Shown: piece after piece, positions 56,519 through 64,000 of the stretch
How the letters are laid out: the number at the start of each line of letters is the position of its first letter
Position numbering within the stretch: position 1 is the stretch's first letter
Assembly (NCBI RefSeq): GCF_950100655.1
Contig: NZ_CATNLY010000001.1
Location: 930,001-994,000, forward strand
From: Pleomorphomonas sp. T1.2MG-36
Lineage (GTDB): Bacteria > Pseudomonadota > Alphaproteobacteria > Rhizobiales > Pleomorphomonadaceae
DNA: 64,000 nt
Direction of reading: 5' to 3'
The notes under the pieces: generated by a model
Told to the model about the DNA's origin: nothing
What the model saw: only the letters and a program-made list of their open reading frames with translations
Database searches by the model: none
Translations under genes and position numbers: made by a program

Positions 56519-56941
56519 TCAGCCGCGGAAGTAACCGAGCTTGGCGAGCTCCACTTCGGCCCGGAGCGCGATGTCCTCCATCAGCTCGTCGAGACGCGGA
56601 TCGCCGGTCGCCTCGGTCTCGTCGAGAAGGCTCAGGATGCGAGCGATCGCCTCCCCCGAGAGCTGCCCGGAAAGCAGCCCGATACGAATCTCGTCGAGCC
56701 GATCCAGGAGGTCGCGCCCCCGCTTCACCGCCTTCCGCTTCTTGCGCGGCGCGTCGGCATCGACCGCCTGCAAGGCGATCAGCGCATCGAGGCCGGCCAA
56801 CGCGTGGGTCGCCGTGGCGGTGGCCGTTTTCGGCGCACCACCTTCGGGCTCCGACGGTAGCGCGAACCCCGACCCATCGGTTCGTTTCGTCGACGATCCC
56901 GAGGAGACGCCCCCGAGGCGGTTCGGACCCTGAATGCGCAT
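56519..56941 (-). CDS. fliX: flagellar assembly regulator FliX
   Basis: This is a 140-residue FliX homologue: N-terminal MRIQGPNRLGG, a variable Ser/Thr/Gly-rich part, then GLDALIALQAVD and a helical C-terminus RGRDLLDRLDEIRIGLLSGQLSGEAIARILSLL...DPRLDELMEDIALRAEVELAKL. In Caulobacter, FliX links early basal-body assembly to the sigma-54 activator FlbD. It is divergent from flgI, as in Caulobacter. The start at 56941 is the conserved one. Confidence 0.88.
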   Translation of the reverse strand: MRIQGPNRLGGVSSGSSTKRTDGSGFALPSEPEGGAPKTATATATHALAGLDALIALQAVDADAPRKKRKAVKRGRDLLDRLDEIRIGLLSGQLSGEAIARILSLLDETEATGDPRLDELMEDIALRAEVELAKLGYFRG

Positions 56942-57003
56942 CGATCGTCCTCTGAAGCTGACCCGGCAGTTTCGACCCGACAAGGTTACCGCTTCCCCGC
57001 CGA

Positions 57004-57020
57004 CCCGGCAAGAAATGCCG
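57004..57020. promoter_or_regulatory. CCGGCA-AGAAA-TGCCGG dyad upstream of flgI
   Basis: CCGGCAAGAAATGCCGG is a perfect 6-bp inverted repeat with a 5-bp centre, 95 bp upstream of the flgI sigma-54 promoter, within the fliX/flgI divergent region. The same CCGGCAAGAAAYGCC string precedes flgF. It is a candidate FlbD enhancer (ftr-like). Confidence 0.55.
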
Positions 57021-57114
57021 GTCCGAAAACACCACCCATACCCCACCATTCGCGTCGGACCAAAATACAGGCCTTCTTTCAATAGGTTATAAACCGCCTT
57101 CGCCGTAGCGAGTT

Positions 57115-57129
57115 TGGCACGGCGATTGC
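57115..57129 (+). promoter_or_regulatory. sigma-54 promoter of flgI operon
   Basis: TGGCACGGCGATTGC is an exact match to the -24/-12 core TGGCAC-N5-TTGC. It lies 48 bp upstream of the chosen flgI ATG, giving a short leader. Confidence 0.85.
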
Positions 57130-57176
57130 GAATTCAAGGTCGGGAAGCCGTGTCGGGAAACACGGGGATGATGACA

Positions 57177-57289
57177 ATGCGGTTTAAGATTCTCGGCGCA
57201 CTGGGCGCCCTCATGCTCGTACTGATGAGCGCCGAAGCGGCGATGGCCGCCTCGCGCATCAAGGATATCGTCAACGTCGAGGGCGTTCG
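57177..57289 (+). other. flgI signal-peptide region and start choice
   Basis: Three in-frame ATGs (57168, 57171, 57177) crowd the start of flgI. GGGG at 57164-57167 directly abuts the first but is well spaced from the third, giving MRFKILGALGALMLVLMSAEAAMA as the signal peptide, cleaved before the conserved SRIKDIVNVEGVRENQL. Confidence 0.6.
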
Positions 57290-58289
57290 CGAGAACCAGC
57301 TGATCGGCTACGGCCTCGTCGTCGGCCTTCAAGGCACTGGCGACAGCCTCAATAACTCGCCCTTCACCAAGCAAAGCCTGCAGGCGATGCTCGAACGCCT
57401 CGGCGTCAACGTGCGCGACTCCACCATGCGCACCGCCAATACGGCCGCCGTCATGGTCACCGCCAAGTTGCCGGCCTTCGCGGCCCAGGGTACGGCCATC
57501 GACGTGTCGGTCAGCGCGCTCGGCGATGCCAAGAACCTGCAGGGCGGCCAGCTCCTCGTCACGCCCCTGATGGGCGCCGATGGAGAAGTCTACGCCATAG
57601 GCCAGGGCGCCATCGCCGTCGGCGGCTTCGACATCCAGGGGGAAGCGGCGAAGATTTCCCGCGGCGTCCCGACACAGGGCCGCATCAGCAACGGCGCCGT
57701 CATCGAGCGCGAACTGCCGTTCAAGCTCGCCGATCTCGGCTCCGTCCGCCTGTCGCTGCGCAACCCCGACTTCACCACTTCGCGTCGCATCGCGCTCGCC
57801 ATCAACGATCTCTATGGGGCGCCGGTGGCCGAGCCCACCGATCCTTCGACCGTTCGCCTATCGATGCCGCCGAAGTTTCGCGGCAACATCGTCGATCTCC
57901 TCACCGACGTCGAACAGCTGATCGTCGAGCCGGACCTGCCGGCCAAGGTGGTGGTCGACGAGGCGACCGGCATCATCGTCATGGGACAGGAAGTGCGTGT
58001 GTCGACGGTGGCCGTCGCCCAGGGCAACCTGACGGTGATGATCACCGAAAGCCCGCAGGTGTCGCAGCCCGCCGCGCTGTCGAACGGACAGACCACCGTG
58101 ACGCCGAGCACCCAGATCCAGGTCGCCGACGGCAAGGAACATCAGCTCGCCGTCGTCCGCTCCGGCGTGACGTTGCAGGAGCTGGTCGACGGGCTCAACG
58201 CGCTCGGCCTCGGCCCGCGCGACCTGATCTCCATCCTACAGGCGATCAAGGCGGCCGGCGCGCTGCAGGCCGACGTGGAGGTGATGTGA
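57177..58289 (+). CDS. flgI: flagellar P-ring protein FlgI
   Basis: This 370-residue periplasmic P-ring subunit has a signal peptide and the conserved RIKDIVNVEGVRENQLIGYGLVVGLQGTGDS, MLERLGVNVR, GGQLLVTPLMGADGEVYAIGQGAI and VVVDEATGIIVMGQEVRVSTVAVAQGNLTV. It is the first gene of flgI-cheL-flbY, behind a sigma-54 promoter. The stop overlaps the next start by one base (TGATG). Confidence 0.97.
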   Translation: MRFKILGALGALMLVLMSAEAAMAASRIKDIVNVEGVRENQLIGYGLVVGLQGTGDSLNNSPFTKQSLQAMLERLGVNVRDSTMRTANTAAVMVTAKLPAFAAQGTAIDVSVSALGDAKNLQGGQLLVTPLMGADGEVYAIGQGAIAVGGFDIQGEAAKISRGVPTQGRISNGAVIERELPFKLADLGSVRLSLRNPDFTTSRRIALAINDLYGAPVAEPTDPSTVRLSMPPKFRGNIVDLLTDVEQLIVEPDLPAKVVVDEATGIIVMGQEVRVSTVAVAQGNLTVMITESPQVSQPAALSNGQTTVTPSTQIQVADGKEHQLAVVRSGVTLQELVDGLNALGLGPRDLISILQAIKAAGALQADVEVM

Positions 58290-58609
58290 TGGAAACCAAT
58301 GGCCTCACCTCCGTCGCCTCCGCCTTCGCATCGAAGGCTTATGCCGGCATGGACCGAAGCGCCGTGGCCAAGAAGGCCCACGAAGTCGCTGCCGATTTCG
58401 AGTCCGTCTACGTCGCCGACGCCTTCAAGGCCATGTTCAAGGACGTGTCCGTCGATCCGCTGACCGGCACCTCCAACAACTCCAACGAGACCTGGCGCGA
58501 CATGCTGGTCGACCAGTACGCCAAGGATTTCGTCAAGAAGGGCGGCATCGGCATTGCCGACGGCATCGCCGCGCAACTGATCAAGATACAGGAAGGGCAC
58601 GTCGGATGA
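58289..58609 (+). CDS. rod-binding protein, FlgJ N-domain type (CheL-like)
   Basis: This 106-residue protein matches the rod-capping N-terminal domain of FlgJ: AKKAHEVAADFESVYVADAFKAMFKDV and MLVDQYAKDFVKKGGIGIADGIAAQL. It lacks the muramidase domain, as in other alphaproteobacteria where the gene is called cheL and follows flgI. GGAGGTG lies before ATG 58289. Its stop overlaps the next ATG (ATGA). Confidence 0.9.
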   Translation: METNGLTSVASAFASKAYAGMDRSAVAKKAHEVAADFESVYVADAFKAMFKDVSVDPLTGTSNNSNETWRDMLVDQYAKDFVKKGGIGIADGIAAQLIKIQEGHVG

Positions 58610-59085
58610 GCCTAGCGCTGCAAGACAACCGCCCGAAACTCGTTACGAGCCCGGAAATCGCCGGCAAGCTGGTCGAGAAGCTCGGCAACGCCATGGAAGA
58701 CCTGCTCGTGCTGCTCCGCCAGGAAACGGCGCTAGTCAAGGACGGCAAGCTTCGGCAAGCCGGCGAACTCGCCATGGACAAGGAAGAGAAGGCCGCTCTC
58801 TACACGCGGCTGATGCTTGCCGCCCGCGACGAGATCGAGACGCTCAAGGCCTACGTGCCGATCGAGACGGCAGCGCTTCTGAAGCGCCACGAGCTGTTCC
58901 GCTCCGAGGTGCAGATCAACCTCGCCGTGCTCGACACCGCCCGCGACGTCGCCGAGGACATTCTGCGCACGGTGGCAAACGAGGTGGGGCGGACCGAAAC
59001 ACCCGCGATCTACGGCCGTGGCGGCCACGCTCAGGCCGCCTATGCCGTCAGCGCACGCGGCGTTGCCATCAACCGTAGCCTCTGA
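58606..59085 (+). CDS. FlgN/FlbY-like flagellar protein
   Basis: This 159-residue helical protein has a coiled-coil pattern: EIAGKLVEKLGNAMEDLLVLLRQETALVKDGKLRQAGELAMDKEEKAALYTRLMLAARDEI. The position directly after flgI and the FlgJ-like gene is that of flbY in Caulobacter, and the fold resembles FlgN-type export chaperones for hook-associated proteins. Function is inferred from context and helix pattern only. Confidence 0.75.
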   Translation: MSLALQDNRPKLVTSPEIAGKLVEKLGNAMEDLLVLLRQETALVKDGKLRQAGELAMDKEEKAALYTRLMLAARDEIETLKAYVPIETAALLKRHELFRSEVQINLAVLDTARDVAEDILRTVANEVGRTETPAIYGRGGHAQAAYAVSARGVAINRSL

Positions 59086-59433
59086 TCGGTCACCCTGGCG
59101 GGCTTGCGCGCCAGTCCACAGGCCCGCTGAAAAGGACGCCGTGCGCCGTGCACTGACGGGGCGGCGGAGCCTTTCTAAGCGTTGTTGCGGATTGTCAATC
59201 TTTCCATGGCCGCGCCTCCGGTTCCTTCGCTCTTTGTTAAGACTTGGGCCCTTATCTGAACCGGCCGGAGGAGCGACAGCCCGTACTCTCCCAGACAACT
59301 TGACCATCTTGAAACCTGCGGAAACCGCCGGATCGATAAAACTTTACCTATTTCTTAAACGCCGCCTTTAATTTTCGATGTTAGCGTCCTTGCTAGGCGA
59401 ACCCCATGGGATTCGCACGAAAGGACGTAGGTC
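59086..59433 (+). other. non-coding interval before flaG
   Basis: About 350 bp without a convincing gene. GC content falls toward 59,330-59,390, and TTAA/TTTAA occur near 59,355 and 59,369, but spacing does not fit a CtrA box and no -24/-12 pair was found. The flaG promoter should be here. Confidence 0.4.
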
Positions 59434-59811
59434 ATGGATATCGGCAGCGTGAGACCGGTGATACCCGGCATGACCGCGCCGGTGCCGAGAGCGCCGGCGG
59501 CGGCGGAACAGGCGGCAAGCACCGACCTACCGGTCGGATCGGCTGTCGCCAGGACCGAGGAAACGGCTCGCGTCGGCAACGACCCGCGCGGCGGCACCAA
59601 CCAGTCGTCCGGCAACTCTCAAAATCTGCGCTCCACGGTCACCCGGGACAAGGACGCCGACATCATCGTCTATCGTCAGATCGACAAGACGACGGGAGAC
59701 GTCGTCGACCAGATTCCCGACGAGAGCCGCCTGCGCCTCAGGGCGATGATCAACGCCTGGACCGAGGCGGCACGCGGTCCGACGAAATCGACGGCAAGCA
59801 CCGTCGCCTGA
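59434..59811 (+). CDS. FlaG-domain flagellar protein
   Basis: This 125-residue protein has a variable, Ala/Thr-rich N-terminus. Its C-terminal FlaG domain, DADIIVYRQIDKTTGDVVDQIPDESRLRLRAMI (about residues 73-105), has the conserved D-TG-V--QIP signature. FlaG proteins affect filament length and adhesion, but their mechanism is not settled. It precedes convergent flaF; a strong terminator follows. Confidence 0.85.
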   Translation: MDIGSVRPVIPGMTAPVPRAPAAAEQAASTDLPVGSAVARTEETARVGNDPRGGTNQSSGNSQNLRSTVTRDKDADIIVYRQIDKTTGDVVDQIPDESRLRLRAMINAWTEAARGPTKSTASTVA

Positions 59812-59855
59812 CCGGCGCTCCGGCAGACCTGGGATCGAGCACCCCTTCAAATGGC

Positions 59856-59882
59856 AAAAGGCGCCTCCAGGGCGCCTTTTTC
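59856..59882. terminator. bidirectional terminator, flaG/flaF
   Basis: AAAAGGCGCC (59856-59865) pairs perfectly with GGCGCCTTTT (59871-59880), loop TCCAG, with T/A runs on both sides. It serves flaG (plus) and flaF (minus). Confidence 0.9.
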
Positions 59883-59905
59883 AATTCCGACGGCCATTTG
59901 GCCGC

Positions 59906-60280
59906 CTATTCCTCGTCGGCCTGCCCACGCAGCCCCTGCGCCAGCGAGCGGTTGATGGAGATCAGTGCCGACAGCTTCTCGGGCGACGGATCCTCCATGA
60001 TCTCCAGCGTGCGCTTCAGGACGAAGACGGTGAGATTGGCGACGTTTTCCTTGATCTGCGTCGGCAGCGGATTGCTCTCGTCGGTCGCCGACGTGCCGAG
60101 AATGGTCCAGAGCTTGCGGTTGAGCGTCAAGGCCTCCGCGACAGCCTCTTCCTCGTAAGACCAATTGTCCTTGAACGACTGCAACTGCGCCGCCGCTTTC
60201 AGCAGCAGGTGCGCTTCCAGCTCGCGCGGTCCCAATGTCGTCTGGACCCGCTGGTACGCCGACGCTCCATAACCGTTCAT
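59906..60280 (-). CDS. flaF: flagellin synthesis regulator FlaF
   Basis: This 124-residue FlaF homologue has YQRVQTTLGPRELEAHLLLKAAAQLQ and LTLNRKLWTILGTSATDESNPLPTQIKENVANLTVFVLKRTLEIM. In Caulobacter and rhizobia FlaF promotes flagellin production or secretion, opposing FlbT. The usual partner flbT is not adjacent here. It lies downstream of the flagellin gene on the same strand with its own upstream region. Confidence 0.93.
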   Translation of the reverse strand: MNGYGASAYQRVQTTLGPRELEAHLLLKAAAQLQSFKDNWSYEEEAVAEALTLNRKLWTILGTSATDESNPLPTQIKENVANLTVFVLKRTLEIMEDPSPEKLSALISINRSLAQGLRGQADEE

Positions 60281-60555
60281 CGAACAAACACTCCCCGGTG
60301 TTTCCTAACCCAATGGCCTGAGCTTGTTATCGCTCCCCCCGCCATGAAACGCCATCGGCCTTCATGCTGGGCGGCATCGTTCGTCGCGTTTTGATATTCG
60401 GAGACCCGGCCAACGCTAGGTCCTCCATCGTCACGAATAGACACCCGTCACGGTTAACAACTGGTTTCCCTTAAGGAAAATACAATCAAGCGAAGTTAAC
60501 AACTCTCAAATGCGCTTCTGTCCAGAAGCAATGAAAGCATTGTTGCAACCAGCAA
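60281..60555. other. flaF upstream region with repeats
   Basis: Non-coding region. It contains the direct repeat GTTAACAACT (60453-60462 and 60495-60504) and a dyad TTTCC-CTTAA-GGAAA (60465-60479). On the minus strand the first repeat includes TTAACCGT, one mismatch from the CtrA octamer. The promoter of flaF is probably here. Confidence 0.45.
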
Positions 60556-60586
60556 AAGAAAAAGGCGGACCTTACGGCCCGCCCTT
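60556..60586 (-). terminator. terminator after flagellin gene 1
   Basis: On the minus strand, GGCGGGCC and GGTCCGCC pair (60584-60565) with a GTAA loop and one G-T wobble, followed by TTTTTCTTTT. It is 32 bp beyond the flagellin stop. Confidence 0.85.
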
Positions 60587-60618
60587 GCATGACTCGTGCC
60601 CTTCTCAGGGCGTTGGCA

Positions 60619-62445
60619 TCAGCGGAGAAGCTGAAGCACGTTCTGGTCGGCCTGGTTGGCCATGGAGAGCGAGGAGGTCGCGAGCGACTGGCGGGTCTGC
60701 AACGCAACCATGTTGGCCGCCTCTTCGTTCATGTCGGCCAGAGTCAGGTTGCTGGCACCACCCTGCAGGGTGTTCATCATGTTCTTGGTGAAGTTCTGAC
60801 GGTTTTCCACCACCGAGAGGTTGGAGCCGAAGGTCGACGCCTGCGACCGAACCGAGTTCAAAGCCACCTTCACCTTGCCCAGAATGGCGTCGATGTTGGT
60901 GTCGGCATCGAGATCCTCTTGCAGAACCGTGGTCGGCACGCCGAGGCTGTTGGAGTCGACCGACTTGCCGTCCTTGGCGACGATGTCGATCGCCGAGGTA
61001 CCCGTCTCGTTGAAGGTGATGGTCAGCTTGTCGCCGCGCAGGATGTTGATGCCGTTGAACGAGGCGTCGTCGGCGATCTTGTCGAGCTGGTCACGCAGTT
61101 CGTTGAACTGTCCCGCCAGATCGGCGCGAACCTTGTTGCCGCCGATCGAGGCGGCAGTCGTCGAAACCGCGTCGATCAGACCGGAGGAGCTGACGCCGTC
61201 GATATCCAGCGTCTGCGTCGACAGGTTCTGAATGCGCAGCTTGCCGTTATCGTTGGACGCCTTGATCTTCGAGGACAGCGAAGAATTGCTGTTGATCTCG
61301 TTGACGAGGTCGTCGGTGGTCTTGGCAAGATGGATCGACGGATCTTCGGCACCTGTCGCACCAACCGATGCCGCCGAGGCACCGAACAGATCGACAGCGC
61401 CCTGCCCCGTGATCTTGAGCGTACCGGCGCTCGTGCTGATCGCCTCGAACTTCAGCGAGTCGGCGACATTCTTGACCTTGAACTTCGAGCCTGCATTGCC
61501 AAGCTGCACGTTGATCTTCGCCGCCAGCGCATCGACGTTCGCCGTGATCTCGGCAGCCGACGACCACGTCGTGTTCGCGAGATCGGACTGCCCGATGGAC
61601 ACATCGACGCCATTGATATTGAAGGCCGTCTTGCCGTCCGAGCCGAGCGCCTTGGTGACATCCTGGGCTGCCGTTGCTCCGAACACCTCGGCACCGGTCA
61701 GGGTCAGCGTCTTGTCTTCGTTCGATGCGGCGGTAACGACAAGCTTGTTGCCGGTCACAGTGACAGCAAGCTTACCCTTCAGCTTGGTATCGGCCGCGAT
61801 CTTCGCATTCATTTCATCGGCGACGGCCTGGCTGTCAGCCAGCGCGGCACCCGTCGTATAGGTCAGGGTGTCGTCGCCATACTTGATGGTGACCGACTTG
61901 CCCTGCGCGGCGGTCAGGTCGGCACCCGTGAGCACGACACCGCCGGTAACCGTCGCCTTCGACTCGGTGAGAATGCCCTTGAAATTGTCCATCGTGTCCG
62001 AGGTCGACAGCGCCTGGGCCGAGTCGGTCATCAACTTGACGCTTCCAGCGCCGCTCGTCCCGAACGCACCGCCGGAGAAGCTGATCTTGGCCGCTGTGTC
62101 CGTGATGTTGCCGAGCGTGTACGAGGCGGTCTCGAACGACTTGTCCTGGCGCGCCTGACGCAATGTCGACTGCATCGATTCCAGCGTCTTGGTGATCGAC
62201 GTCAGGCCGTTGTCGGCCGCTTCCAGCGTCTTCACGCCGTTGTTCATCGAGTCGAGCAGCGAGTCGAGTTCGCCGGCACGCGCATTGAGCGACGACGCGG
62301 TGAAGAAGTTGGTCGGGTTGTCGAGGGCCGTGTTGACCTTGTTGCCAGTCGCGAGGCGATTCTGCGTCGTCGCCATCATCTTGGCGGTGTTTTGCAGAGA
62401 CAGAAGATTCTGGCGGACTGCCTTGGTCAGATTGATGTCGGTCAT
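60619..62445 (-). CDS. flagellin, large form (608 aa)
   Basis: This 608-residue flagellin has conserved D0/D1 ends: INLTKAVRQNLLSLQNTAKMMATTQNRLATGNKVNTALDNPTNFF at the N-terminus and SNLSVVENRQNFTKNMMNTL...LADMNEEAANMVALQTRQSLATSSLSMANQADQNVLQLLR at the C-terminus. The central ~330 residues contain about three related modules (each with an L-IN/KIN segment and a K-L-x-I or K-L-V-V strand), probably surface-exposed D2-type domains. It is far larger than common alphaproteobacterial flagellins (about 300-400 residues). A paralogue follows upstream. Confidence 0.95.
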   Translation of the reverse strand: MTDINLTKAVRQNLLSLQNTAKMMATTQNRLATGNKVNTALDNPTNFFTASSLNARAGELDSLLDSMNNGVKTLEAADNGLTSITKTLESMQSTLRQARQDKSFETASYTLGNITDTAAKISFSGGAFGTSGAGSVKLMTDSAQALSTSDTMDNFKGILTESKATVTGGVVLTGADLTAAQGKSVTIKYGDDTLTYTTGAALADSQAVADEMNAKIAADTKLKGKLAVTVTGNKLVVTAASNEDKTLTLTGAEVFGATAAQDVTKALGSDGKTAFNINGVDVSIGQSDLANTTWSSAAEITANVDALAAKINVQLGNAGSKFKVKNVADSLKFEAISTSAGTLKITGQGAVDLFGASAASVGATGAEDPSIHLAKTTDDLVNEINSNSSLSSKIKASNDNGKLRIQNLSTQTLDIDGVSSSGLIDAVSTTAASIGGNKVRADLAGQFNELRDQLDKIADDASFNGINILRGDKLTITFNETGTSAIDIVAKDGKSVDSNSLGVPTTVLQEDLDADTNIDAILGKVKVALNSVRSQASTFGSNLSVVENRQNFTKNMMNTLQGGASNLTLADMNEEAANMVALQTRQSLATSSLSMANQADQNVLQLLR

Positions 62446-62912
62446 TTCTGCGTCCCACTTCCTTGGGCTTACGGGTCTCTTTCACCCCGAAATCGAACCG
62501 GACCTGACCGTCGACCTTCCATACGTGGAGGACACGGCGGTGCCTTTCACATGGGAGTTAACACCCGACATGGTTAACAAAAAGTTTCTCATTGGCGTTT
62601 TGCAACAGAGCGGGATTAATCCCGATAAACTCTTGTTAATCCGCGCAAACCCAAGGCCCGCCAGCCAACTGACCTGCGGAGGCGCGGTTAACATGTCCTG
62701 CAATGGCGCACTCAGGCGGCCGAGCGTGACCAGCTCGGGCGCAAACGGGACCATCGATATGTTTTTACGGGGAAATTACCTTCAGCGCCGAAGAGGAATC
62801 CGGCCAGGGGTGGCGGTTGGACCACGGAGTCCCGCTCTTGGGACGGGAGCAATTCATTAAGAAATTGGGAGAGGACTCTCCCGAGCCGCAACACGGCGGC
62901 GGAAATGGAGAA
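62446..62912. other. control region of flagellin gene 1
   Basis: Non-coding, about 470 bp. The minus strand carries the exact CtrA octamer TTAACCAT (62577-62570), 125 bp before the flagellin ATG, although the second TTAA at 7-bp spacing is missing (GAAA instead). A perfect 14-bp palindrome, CGGGATTAATCCCG, lies at 62611-62624. A long untranslated leader is likely, as in other alphaproteobacterial flagellin genes controlled by FlbT/FlaF. Confidence 0.5.
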
Positions 62913-62936
62913 GGGGCGGGCCTTCTGGCCCGCCCC
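62913..62936. terminator. terminator hairpin after flagellin gene 2
   Basis: GGGGCGGGCC (62913-62922) pairs perfectly with GGCCCGCCCC (62927-62936) around TTCT, 34 bp past the minus-strand stop of flagellin gene 2. The T run is short (TTCTCC), but the stem is very strong. Confidence 0.75.
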
Positions 62937-62969
62937 AACGTTTGTCGTCTGATTCGACCGAACCTGGCC

Positions 62970-64000
62970 TCAGCGGAGAAGCTGAAGCACGTTCTGGTTG
63001 GCCTGGTTTGCCATGGAGAGCGAGGAGGTCGCCAGGGACTGGCGGGTCTGCAGCGAAACCATGTTCGCAGCTTCCTCGTTCATGTCGGCGAGCGTCAGGT
63101 TGCCGGCGCCCGTCTGCAGGGTATTCATCATAGAGGTGGTGAAGTTCTGACGGTTCTCGACGACCGACAGGTTCGAGCCGAAGGCCGAAGACTGCGACCG
63201 AACGCTGTTCAGAGCGCCCTTCACCTTGTTGAGGACGCCGTCGATGGTGTCGTCGGAGTCCAGATCCTTGGCTTCCACCGTGGTCGGCACACCCAGCGAG
63301 GTCGAGTCGACCGACTTGCCGTCCTTGGCGAGGATGGCGATCGACGACGTCGCGGTCTCGTTGAAGGTGATAGTCAGCTTGTCGCCGCGCAGCAGGTTGA
63401 TACCGTTGAACGAGGCGTCATCGGCCAACTTGTCGAGCTGGTCGCGCAGTTCGTTGAACTGCTTGGCCAGATCGGTACGGACGGTGTTGCCCTTGATCGT
63501 CGCCTGACCGGACGAAGAAGCGTCGATAACACCCGACGAACTGATGCCGTCCATCTTCAGATCCTGCGTCGACAGGTTCTGGAAGCGAAGCTTGCCGCTG
63601 TCGTTCGACGCCTTGACCTTCGTGGACAGGGTCGAGCTGTTGTTGATCTCGTTCACGAGATCATCAACCGTCTTGGCAAGATGAACGTTGATATCATCAG
63701 TTCCACTGACGATGGCCGTGTTGCTGGCCGCACCGAACAGGGTCTTCGCGCCCTCGCCAGTGATCTTCAGATCCCCAGCGCTCGTGCTATCAGCCTGGAT
63801 CTGCAGCTTGCCCGTCTTGGCGCCAGAGGCGTCAAGTGCGTCCACCGCCTTGAACTTTGAGCCAGCGTTACCGAGCTGAACGTTGATGGCACTGATGGCC
63901 TCGTCAAGCTTGGGCGTTGCGCCGGCGAAATCAGTCGCGGACAGAGAAACGGCGACACCGCTCACGTTAAAGTCAAGCTTCCCATCAGAGCCTGCCTTGT
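62970..64000 (-). CDS. second flagellin, 5' end outside window
   Basis: The visible C-terminal ~343 residues are highly similar to flagellin gene 1: FNELRDQLDKLADDASFNGINLLRGDKLTITFNETATSS, KDGKSVDSTSLGVPTTV and the shared C-terminal rod helix ending NQNVLQLLR. The frame stays open to base 64000, so the N-terminus is missing. The end helices differ by only a few residues from gene 1, while the central part diverges. Tandem flagellin paralogues usually allow filaments of mixed composition. Confidence 0.94.
   Translation of the reverse strand, partial: KAGSDGKLDFNVSGVAVSLSATDFAGATPKLDEAISAINVQLGNAGSKFKAVDALDASGAKTGKLQIQADSTSAGDLKITGEGAKTLFGAASNTAIVSGTDDINVHLAKTVDDLVNEINNSSTLSTKVKASNDSGKLRFQNLSTQDLKMDGISSSGVIDASSSGQATIKGNTVRTDLAKQFNELRDQLDKLADDASFNGINLLRGDKLTITFNETATSSIAILAKDGKSVDSTSLGVPTTVEAKDLDSDDTIDGVLNKVKGALNSVRSQSSAFGSNLSVVENRQNFTTSMMNTLQTGAGNLTLADMNEEAANMVSLQTRQSLATSSLSMANQANQNVLQLLR

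Noticed and set aside
59351..59375. CtrA box upstream of flaG
   Set aside because: TTAA and TTTAA occur, but the spacing is 8-9 bp rather than 7.
60589..62577. A 662-codon plus-strand frame opposite flagellin gene 1, and a similar one opposite gene 2
   Set aside because: Their mutual similarity comes from the paralogous flagellins on the other strand, not from a real antisense family.

Overview
The window is about 64 kb of GC-rich chromosome from an alphaproteobacterium, most likely in the Hyphomicrobiales (Rhizobiales). The evidence is the purC-purS-purQ-purL-bolA-grxD order, the alphaproteobacterial RecA and AlaS, CckA, a GTTC-N7-GTTC SOS box, and flagellar operons laid out as in Caulobacter and its relatives. 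A Pleomorphomonas-like genus is a guess from general resemblance only. No rRNA, tRNA, CRISPR array, prophage or intact insertion sequence was seen.

Region 1 (1-6.4 kb) is housekeeping: purC (3' part), purS, a one-helix membrane protein, purQ, a degenerate BLUF-domain gene, purL, bolA and grxD, then a secreted protein built of about 60-residue repeats. Region 2 (6.4-25.2 kb) is a mosaic of single genes and small divergent regulator/target pairs: an ArsR-SRPBCC fusion, a serine hydrolase, rpsD, murI, a TrmJ-like methyltransferase, an aldo/keto reductase with a divergent LysR regulator, lysE with an AsnC regulator, an FMN reductase, map, icd, several small genes, a PadR regulator with a His-rich N-terminus, alaS, ridA and recA.

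Region 3 (25.3-35.6 kb) is a sugar-salvage island. It has a PfkB kinase resembling pseudouridine kinase, nagA, a binding protein and two permeases of an ABC importer, a ROK kinase, a GntR/UTRA regulator, a SIS-domain protein, the ABC ATPase, and psuG. It reads as import, phosphorylation and deacetylation of an N-acetylated amino sugar, with the two putative pseudouridine genes placed at the island's edges.

Region 4 (35.7-64 kb) is flagellar. It runs cckA, then flgBC-fliE-fliQR-flhB (minus strand), fliOP (plus), fliL-fliM-DUF6468-motE-like-TPR giant (minus), flgFGAH (plus), dksA and fliX (minus), flgI-cheL-flbY (plus), flaG, flaF and two flagellin genes, the last cut by the window end. The gene order and DNA sites point to a Caulobacter-type hierarchy. 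CtrA boxes (TTAA-N7-TTAA) lie in the flgB/fliO and fliL/flgF divergent regions. Sigma-54 -24/-12 promoters precede flgF and flgI. A shared GGCA-N5-YGCC element 55-100 bp upstream of each could be an FlbD-type enhancer, and fliX is present.

The most striking unexplained feature is the 3' region of flgH (55,660-55,830). It folds into four consecutive strong hairpins, each displaying nearly the same UCCCCAA loop, which suggests an undescribed structured regulatory RNA.
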